In this document: positions 28,587 to 33,837 of the stretch, piece by piece
Numbering within the stretch: position 1 is the stretch's first letter
Layout of the letters: each line of letters starts with the position of its first letter
From: JABIBT01 sp964481835
GTDB lineage: Archaea > Nanobdellota > Nanobdellia > SCGC-AAA011-G17 > PNOQ01
Reading direction: 5' to 3'
DNA: 33,837 bases
Assembly (NCBI GenBank): GCA_964481835.1
Contig: CAYZTT010000007.1
Location: forward strand, 1 to 33,837
The notes under the pieces: model-generated
Told to the model about the DNA's origin: nothing
The model's database searches: none
The model's input: the letters and a program-made list of their open reading frames with translations, nothing else
Made by a program: the position numbers and the translations under genes

Positions 28587-29219
28587 ATGTTTGTATCTGT
28601 TGTTGGGAGTATTGGGGTTGGGAAAACCACCTTAGCGAAACTAATGGCTGAAAGGTCGAGGTTTAAGCTATTTGAGGAAAATGCAGATAACTCCGTTTTG
28701 AGTAAGTTTTACCAAGATATCCAGAATAATGTTAAGCCTTCAGAGTTTGCTTTCTTGATCCAGAAGTTTTTTTTGTTTTCTAGGGCGGCCGCACACATGG
28801 ACATTCAATTCTCTGATGAGAATTGCGTTCAGGAGAGAATAATTTATGAGGACAGAGAGGTTTTTGCTGTCCATTTGAATAAATCTGGTTTTATTTCTGA
28901 TGAAAGATTTGAAGAGTATAAACAAAATTTTGGAATTTGTAGTAAGGGATTAAATAACCCGGATTTGTTTATTTATTTGAAAGCCTCCCCTAATGCCTTA
29001 AGAGAAAGAATAAGGCTCCGGGGGAGAGATAGCGAGATTCAATTATTAGATCCTAATAATCCTTATTTGGAAGAATTACAACTATTGTATGATAAAATGA
29101 TTTCTAAATATACTGGAAAGATACTAGTCATTGATTCTGAGAAATATAATTTTTATACAAATGAGGGCGATAAGGAAGCCGTTTTGAAATTGATAGAAGA
29201 AACGTTGAGCAAGAAATAG
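28587..29219 (+). CDS. deoxynucleoside kinase (dCK/dGK family)
   Basis: This enzyme phosphorylates deoxynucleosides for salvage. The 210-residue protein has the P-loop GSIGVGKTTLAK, an ENADNSVLSKFYQDIQ block (the substrate-binding Glu region), QERIIYEDREVFA at the place of the family DRS motif, with Ile replacing Ser, and the arginine-rich LID RERIRLRGRDSEIQ. Length matches bacterial dNKs. The family is common in Firmicutes and eukaryotes and less so in archaea, so acquisition is possible. It fits a salvage-dependent lifestyle. Confidence 0.88.
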   Translation: MFVSVVGSIGVGKTTLAKLMAERSRFKLFEENADNSVLSKFYQDIQNNVKPSEFAFLIQKFFLFSRAAAHMDIQFSDENCVQERIIYEDREVFAVHLNKSGFISDERFEEYKQNFGICSKGLNNPDLFIYLKASPNALRERIRLRGRDSEIQLLDPNNPYLEELQLLYDKMISKYTGKILVIDSEKYNFYTNEGDKEAVLKLIEETLSKK

Positions 29220-29267
29220 CCTTTTTACCACAATTATCTTTAAGAAACTACTAATATTTCTGTTTTT

Positions 29268-30467
29268 ATGGCAAAATTTGCGCATATTGCGGACTGCCAT
29301 ATTGGTGGTTGGTCTGAGCTGAAATTAAAAGAACTTAATCTGGAGGTTTTTTGTAGATCCATTGGCATTTGTATCGAGAGATGTGTTGATTTTGTTTTAA
29401 TTGCAGGGGATTTGTTTAATACTGCCCTCCCTTCCATTGATTTGATAAAGCAAGTAACTTTGGAACTAAAAAAATTGAAAGACAAAGGAATTCCCACATA
29501 TATTATTCCGGGAAGTCATGATTATTCCCCCAGCGGGAAAACTATGCTGGACGTTTTTGAGAATGCAGGGCTTGTAAGAAATGTGGTTAGATTTGAAGAG
29601 AGGGAAGGAAAAATTGATTTAAATTTTAGCATTGATGAAAAAACAGGCGTTAAAATTACTGGATTGTTTGGAAAGGCACAAGGATTAGAAAAAGGATATT
29701 ATGAAAATTTGATTAGGGAAAATCTGGAAAATGAAAGCGGAAAGAAAATTTTTATGTTCCATACTACTTTGACTGAGTTTAAACCTGAACATTTGGCCAT
29801 GATTTCTTCTGAACCGGTTGCGATATTGCCTCGCGGATTTGATTATTATGCGGGGGGGCACCCCCATTATGTTTTTAATGAAATTAAGGAGCCATATGGT
29901 AGAATTGCATACACCGGGGCCTTATTCCCCAATAATTTTTGGGAGTTGGAGAAATTTGAAGGCGGAGGATTTTTTATTAATGAATTTGTTGAGGGGGGAA
30001 TCAAGTCGGAATTTATACCTGTTATTGTGAAGCGAGTTGTTAAATATAATTTCGATTTAAGCGGGAAAGACTCCAACCAAGTAAAAGACTTTATCCTGGA
30101 GAAAGTAGATAAAAATGAAATTGCGGATAGGATAGTTCTACTTAGATTGCGAGGCACGATGGAAAGCGGAAAACTTTCAGATATAAACTTTAAAGAAATA
30201 TTTTCTGAGTTGGAGGGGGCATATGCTATTTTGAAAAATACGTCGGAACTAAAGTCTAGAGAATTTGAAGAACTTGAGGACATTGGAGAAGATGTTGAAA
30301 ATGTTGAGAATGAATTGGTTTCCAAATATGCCGATAGCCCGGAATTTGTGAAGGGATTAATTGAGGCTTTAGATAGAGAGAAGTTGGAGGGGGAGAAGAA
30401 TTTAGATTTTGAGTTGAGGGTTATAAAAGATTCATTTAAAATCTTAAATTTAGAAGATGAGAGTTAG
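29268..30467 (+). CDS. mre11: Mre11 double-strand-break repair nuclease
   Basis: Mre11 is the Mn-dependent nuclease of the Mre11-Rad50 complex. The 399-residue protein has the phosphoesterase motifs IADCHIGG (D9, H11), AGDLFN (D48), PGSHDY (H84, D85), HTTLTEF and GGHPHY. The usual Asn of the GNHD motif is Ser here. A C-terminal acidic, helical region (about 330-399) would dock onto the Rad50 coiled coil. It overlaps rad50 by 11 bp, so the two are translationally coupled. Confidence 0.93.
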   Translation: MAKFAHIADCHIGGWSELKLKELNLEVFCRSIGICIERCVDFVLIAGDLFNTALPSIDLIKQVTLELKKLKDKGIPTYIIPGSHDYSPSGKTMLDVFENAGLVRNVVRFEEREGKIDLNFSIDEKTGVKITGLFGKAQGLEKGYYENLIRENLENESGKKIFMFHTTLTEFKPEHLAMISSEPVAILPRGFDYYAGGHPHYVFNEIKEPYGRIAYTGALFPNNFWELEKFEGGGFFINEFVEGGIKSEFIPVIVKRVVKYNFDLSGKDSNQVKDFILEKVDKNEIADRIVLLRLRGTMESGKLSDINFKEIFSELEGAYAILKNTSELKSREFEELEDIGEDVENVENELVSKYADSPEFVKGLIEALDREKLEGEKNLDFELRVIKDSFKILNLEDES

Positions 30468-32520
30468 AAAGATAAGGCTGGAAAATATTCGAAGCTATAC
30501 AAGTAAAGAAATTGATTTCCCAGACGGAAGTGTGTTACTAAGTGGGAATATTGGTAGTGGGAAAACTACATTATTATTGGCGATTGATTTTGTATTGTTT
30601 GGTTTGAGAAAAGGAAATTTATCTGGAGGAGGGTTACTAAGGAAAGGACAGGAGAAGGGGAGTGTAGAATTAAGTTTTGAGCTGTTGAATAAAGAAATCA
30701 CTCTCAAGAGAAACCTTAAACGTACTAGCAAGGGGTTTAGCCAAGAGGCCGGATATATTATTGTAGACGGGGTTAAAGAAGATTTAAGCCCGGTTGAATT
30801 GAAACAAAGGATATTGGAACTATTTAATTATCCAAGGGAATCGTTAACTAAAGCCAAAGAATTAGTATACAATTACACTGTCTATACTCCTCAAGAAGAA
30901 ATGAAGAGCATTGTGACAAGTAATTCAGAAGATAGACTAAATATATTGCGAAGAGTTTTTGGAATTGATAAATATAAAAGAATTTTAGAGAATTCTAAGA
31001 TTTTAACTTCTAAGTTGAAGGATAGGAAAAAAGAGTTTGAATTGTTAAGTTCCGATCTGGATTCTTTTAAAGAAGAGAAATTAAGTAAGGAAACCCGGCT
31101 GGAGGAGATCAATTCTTCTTTAGAATCTTTTAAGATTGAGCTGAATGAATTTAAGATAAAAATTGATGAAAAGCGAAAAGGGTTGGAAATTGTTGAAAAA
31201 GAAAGCAATAAGCGCGCCGAATTAAATAATGATCTAGAGATGTTAGGTAATAAGTTAGAAAATCTTGTTAATCAAAAATCTAGGGATAAACGGAATATTG
31301 AGAAACTTAATGAAGAAATTAACATCCTTAATGGGGAATTAAGAGAACACAAAATAGAAGATTTAGAATTAATCAATAAGAAAATATTGAACATTGAAGA
31401 AGATATCCGGCGTATTGAACTGGAAAATCGAGAAGGCCATAGGAAAATTGGAGAGTTTGAATTCTCTATAAAATCTTCCGATAAAATGAAAGAGGATATA
31501 CTCCAACTTGATGTTTGCCCGATTTGTAAACAAGAAGTTTCTCAAGACCACAAACACAATATTAAACTAAATGAGAATGTTAAGCTAAAAGAAGTACGAG
31601 AATTACTAGAAAAGCATAAAATCAAAGAAAAGGAAAATGAGACTCTACTTTCTGAGTTGAAAACCAATTTGGGAGAATTGAACCAGATTAAAAATAATAA
31701 TGGACTATTTAAAGTTAAAAGGGAAAACCTGGATAGTAAAACAAAGTTGCTAGATGAATTATTGGCGGAACAAAATAGGGTAAAAGAAAAAATTGGAGAA
31801 ATTAATTCTCAAAAAATTGGATTGAATAGTGTTTTAGAACAGCTGCCGGATTTGACGGAGAAACATAATCTATTGAAAACAGAATTGGATGTAATGTTGG
31901 ACTCTGAAAGAAAGGTTAATTCACAATTTGTTGCAAGTGAGAGGGAAGCCAGGCTTGTTGGTGAAAGAATTCTAGAATTGAAAAATGATATCCTCAAGAA
32001 AGAAAAACTAAAAGAAGGCATAGTCAAGTATTCTCAGATAATATCTTTCTTGGAGAAGGACTTTAATTCCATGGTCTCTTTGATTGAAAAACAAATTATG
32101 AAGCGTGTACATTCTGATTTTGATAAATTGTTTAAAGATTGGTTTAAAATTCTGGTTGAAAATGAAGACCTAGAAATTAGTTTGGGATATGATTTTGGTA
32201 TGATGATTAAACAAAATGGCCATGATATTGATTATGATCATTTATCTGGGGGGGAAAGGACTGCGGCTGCATTGGCGTATCGGTTAGCCTTAAATCAGGT
32301 CATTAACACCATCATGAGTGAGATTAACACCAGAGATATATTGATATTAGATGAGCCTACAGATGGGTTTTCCACGGAACAGGTAGATAAACTTAGGATT
32401 ATATTGGAAGAAATTAATATTAAACAGATAATAATTGTTAGTCATGATCCCAAAATAGAGAGTTTTGTTGACTCTGTCTTAAGATTTGAGAAAAAAGAAG
32501 GAGAAAGTTTTGTTTTTTGA
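30457..32520 (+). CDS. rad50: Rad50 SMC-like repair ATPase (short coiled coil)
   Basis: The 687-residue protein has Walker A GNIGSGKTTLL (about 30-40), a long coiled coil, the zinc hook CPICKQ (near residue 353), the returning coiled coil, the ABC signature LSGGERTAAALAYR, Walker B ILILDEPTDGF with D-loop, and the H-motif VSHD. All ATPase parts are present. At 687 residues it is well below the roughly 850-900 of model archaeal Rad50s because the coiled-coil arms are short. It works with Mre11 in tethering and processing broken DNA ends. Confidence 0.95.
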   Translation: MRVRKIRLENIRSYTSKEIDFPDGSVLLSGNIGSGKTTLLLAIDFVLFGLRKGNLSGGGLLRKGQEKGSVELSFELLNKEITLKRNLKRTSKGFSQEAGYIIVDGVKEDLSPVELKQRILELFNYPRESLTKAKELVYNYTVYTPQEEMKSIVTSNSEDRLNILRRVFGIDKYKRILENSKILTSKLKDRKKEFELLSSDLDSFKEEKLSKETRLEEINSSLESFKIELNEFKIKIDEKRKGLEIVEKESNKRAELNNDLEMLGNKLENLVNQKSRDKRNIEKLNEEINILNGELREHKIEDLELINKKILNIEEDIRRIELENREGHRKIGEFEFSIKSSDKMKEDILQLDVCPICKQEVSQDHKHNIKLNENVKLKEVRELLEKHKIKEKENETLLSELKTNLGELNQIKNNNGLFKVKRENLDSKTKLLDELLAEQNRVKEKIGEINSQKIGLNSVLEQLPDLTEKHNLLKTELDVMLDSERKVNSQFVASEREARLVGERILELKNDILKKEKLKEGIVKYSQIISFLEKDFNSMVSLIEKQIMKRVHSDFDKLFKDWFKILVENEDLEISLGYDFGMMIKQNGHDIDYDHLSGGERTAAALAYRLALNQVINTIMSEINTRDILILDEPTDGFSTEQVDKLRIILEEINIKQIIIVSHDPKIESFVDSVLRFEKKEGESFVF

Positions 32521-32559
32521 AATAGTTAAATTTAAAAATGGGAATGCATAATAATCGTT

Positions 32560-32916
32560 ATGAAAAAAGAGATGGTTATTATTCTTGGAGTTTTGTTGAT
32601 GTTCACTAGTTCATGCTTGCAACAAGAGAGTGTGGATTGTGGCATAGTGGATGATGCAGATGCTTGCTATTTAGACAAAGCAATTGCAGATGGTAGTTTA
32701 GATGAGTGTGATAACGTTGAATCTGCTGAATCTCGTGATGCTTGTTATGCTGCCATGGCGGAAGTGGATAATAATGTTGAAACTTGTCGTACAATTTCTG
32801 ATGAGTCTATCTCTAACTTGTGTTTTATCAATTTAGCAATGAAGAATTCAGATTCAAGCATATGTGGTGAGATTTTAGATGATATTGAGAGAACTAATTG
32901 CCTAGGCCTTTTCTGA
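32560..32916 (+). CDS. putative lipoprotein with cysteine repeats
   Basis: The 118-residue protein starts with a lipoprotein-type signal: MKKEMVIILGVLLMF, then TSSC with the candidate lipidated cysteine. The lipobox is weak because the -3 position is Thr. The mature part is acidic and contains about three repeats of a C-Y/F-x-x-x-A ... C pattern (DACYLDKAIADG, DACYAAMAEVDN, NLCFINLAMKNS), each with a second cysteine. This suggests disulfide-stapled helical hairpins. TTTAAA at 32531-32536 lies 26.5 bp upstream. It is a candidate substrate of the Lgt at 8612-9343, which is an inference. Function unknown. Confidence 0.75.
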   Translation: MKKEMVIILGVLLMFTSSCLQQESVDCGIVDDADACYLDKAIADGSLDECDNVESAESRDACYAAMAEVDNNVETCRTISDESISNLCFINLAMKNSDSSICGEILDDIERTNCLGLF

Positions 32917-32956
32917 GAATAGTTAAGTTTTTTAATGGAGTTTCTTACCCTTTTTT

Positions 32957-33517
32957 ATGCCAGATATAATTAGTTTGGAAGATATTAAAAAGAAAGAATT
33001 AATTAATAGGATAAAACAGGGAGATATTTTCATATACCCCACAGATACTGTGTATGGGTTGGGGTGTAATGCATTGAAACAAGGCTCTGTTCAGTTGATA
33101 AGGGAGATAAAAAGAAGAGATGAGAAGCCTTTTAGTGTTATTGCCCCAAATAAACAATGGATAACTAAGAATTTTGAGATATTGAATAAGAATTTTATAA
33201 AAAAGTTGCCGGGGCCGTATACTTATATATTAAGCGTTAAGAAACGCGCAGTTGCAAGAAATGTTAATCCTGGCGTTAAAACATTAGGAGTGAGGGTTCC
33301 AGATCATAAATTTGCAGATTTAATCAAAAAGGCGGGCGTTCCGGTGATATCTACTAGTGTAAATTTTTCTGGGGGGAAAGAGGCAAGAGAAATAAGCCAA
33401 ATTCCAAAAAAGATACTAAATTCAGTGGATTTTGTTATAGATGCAGGATATTTGCATAATTATCCCTCTACACTCATAGATTTAACTTCTGAAATACCTA
33501 AGTTGGTAAAGCGATAA
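32957..33517 (+). CDS. tsaC: Sua5/TsaC threonylcarbamoyl-AMP synthase
   Basis: This enzyme makes threonylcarbamoyl-AMP for the t6A37 modification of ANN-decoding tRNAs. The 186-residue YrdC-domain protein has YPTDTVYGLGCNA, IKRRDEKPFSVIAP, LPGPYTYIL, LGVRVPDHKFADLI, VPVISTSVNFSGG and a late VDFVIDAGYL-x(4)-STLID block, so the complete active site is present. It lacks the C-terminal Sua5 domain and is therefore of the short TsaC type. Confidence 0.93.
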   Translation: MPDIISLEDIKKKELINRIKQGDIFIYPTDTVYGLGCNALKQGSVQLIREIKRRDEKPFSVIAPNKQWITKNFEILNKNFIKKLPGPYTYILSVKKRAVARNVNPGVKTLGVRVPDHKFADLIKKAGVPVISTSVNFSGGKEAREISQIPKKILNSVDFVIDAGYLHNYPSTLIDLTSEIPKLVKR

Positions 33518-33577
33518 TTTTATAAATTAAGTAGAATCTTTTTGAATATGGAGCATTATCCTGGGGGAAGATTTTTT

Positions 33578-33593
33578 GTATAAAATTTTATAC
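33578..33593. promoter_or_regulatory. 16-bp perfect palindrome over a TATA box
   Basis: GTATAAAATTTTATAC is a perfect palindrome. It contains a TATAAAA element that would place transcription start near 33606, about 13 nt before the ATG of the acidic repeat protein at 33619. A symmetrical site covering the TATA box could be an operator or a bidirectional TBP site. Confidence 0.5.
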
Positions 33594-33618
33594 TCATAAC
33601 TTTAATGGAGGAATTCAA

Positions 33619-33819
33619 ATGGAAGAAGATATGAAAAATATTGAGGAAGAAAAGACAGAAGAAACAACAGAGGAAGAAAAGACAGAAGAAACAACAGAGG
33701 AAGAGCCTGCTGCTGAAGAAACAACAGAGGAAGAGCCTGCTGCTGAAGACACTGCTGCTGAAGACCCTGCTGATCAACAACATGATGCTCAAGACGCTGC
33801 TGATGAAGAGAATGCTTAA
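33619..33819 (+). CDS. acidic low-complexity repeat protein
   Basis: The 66-residue protein is made of Glu/Thr/Ala repeats: two units like EEKTEETTE, then EEEPAAEETT-type and AAEDTAAEDPA units. It ends in a Gln/His/Asp-rich tail. GGAGGAAT (33607-33614) before the ATG is a Shine-Dalgarno site that decides this start. The DNA repeats are nearly perfect, so copy number could vary. It has no signal peptide or membrane helix and is probably disordered. Function unknown. Confidence 0.6.
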   Translation: MEEDMKNIEEEKTEETTEEEKTEETTEEEPAAEETTEEEPAAEDTAAEDPADQQHDAQDAADEENA

Positions 33820-33837
33820 GAAGAAAAATAATATTAA

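Noticed and set aside
1..33837. CRISPR arrays, insertion sequences or integrase-flanked islands
   Set aside because: No regularly spaced repeats, transposase-like proteins or tRNA-duplicated ends were seen. The tRNA-Val at the start has no visible second copy of its 3' end.

Overview
The window looks like a chromosomal segment of a small-genome DPANN archaeon, most plausibly of the Pacearchaeota/Woesearchaeota type. The support is an AT-rich sequence, tightly packed genes with ATGA overlaps, an archaeal exosome, 20S proteasome alpha subunit, SBDS, RNase P proteins Rpp30 and Pop5, RNA polymerase subunit K, archaeal S2 and enolase, Mre11/Rad50 and aRNase J. The promoters are archaeal: a TTTAAA or TTTATAAA box centred about 24-27 bp before the start codon of first genes, which implies leaderless mRNAs. 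Genes inside operons, and a few exceptions, use Shine-Dalgarno sites. The phylum is an inference; I cannot place it from one window.

Bases 1-7100 are the accessory and most unusual part. A tRNA-Val is followed by an E1-like ThiF/MoeB protein. Next comes a GGDEF diguanylate-cyclase-type gene (rare in archaea) whose promoter is a perfectly symmetric TTTAAA shared with a divergent secreted mini-RHS gene. That RHS gene carries a C-terminal domain with the ordered metal ligands of HD-GYP cyclic-di-GMP phosphodiesterases. A second mini-RHS copy with the same signal peptide, leader and core but a different C-terminal domain lies 3 kb downstream. Both copies are broken by single-G deletions (one in copy 1, two in copy 2), one of them in a G7 tract. 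Between them lie a wHTH/7TM pair, two micro-ORFs with perfect Shine-Dalgarno sites, and a ThiS/MoaD-like ubiquitin-fold sulfur carrier. A TtuA/NcsA-type tRNA thiolase follows. With the cysteine-desulfurase homologue at 11.6 kb, the window holds donor, activator, carrier and ligase of a tRNA 2-thiolation relay.

Bases 7100-13600 encode envelope and metabolic functions: a membrane-anchored DsbA-like thioredoxin, a bacterial-type prolipoprotein diacylglyceryl transferase (Lgt), small membrane proteins, a double-module ThyX-like protein, the SufS-like enzyme and a ZIP-like transporter. Bases 13600-16900 carry DUF357, UMP kinase, AK6/Fap7-type kinase, DUF202, a coiled-coil/Ada-like protein, Rpp30 and a lysine-tailed unknown. 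Bases 16900-24350 are the core information-processing block pop5-psmA-sbds-rrp4-rrp41-rrp42-rpoK, then eno, a patatin, a HIT protein and rpsB. This joins two gene strings that are classically separate in archaea.

Bases 24350-33837 begin with a probable new structured ncRNA (three-way junction, own promoter). They continue with CorA, DUF192, RNase J and three small genes in its operon, a deoxynucleoside kinase, mre11-rad50, a probable cysteine-rich lipoprotein (a candidate Lgt substrate), Sua5/TsaC and an acidic repeat protein behind a palindromic promoter.
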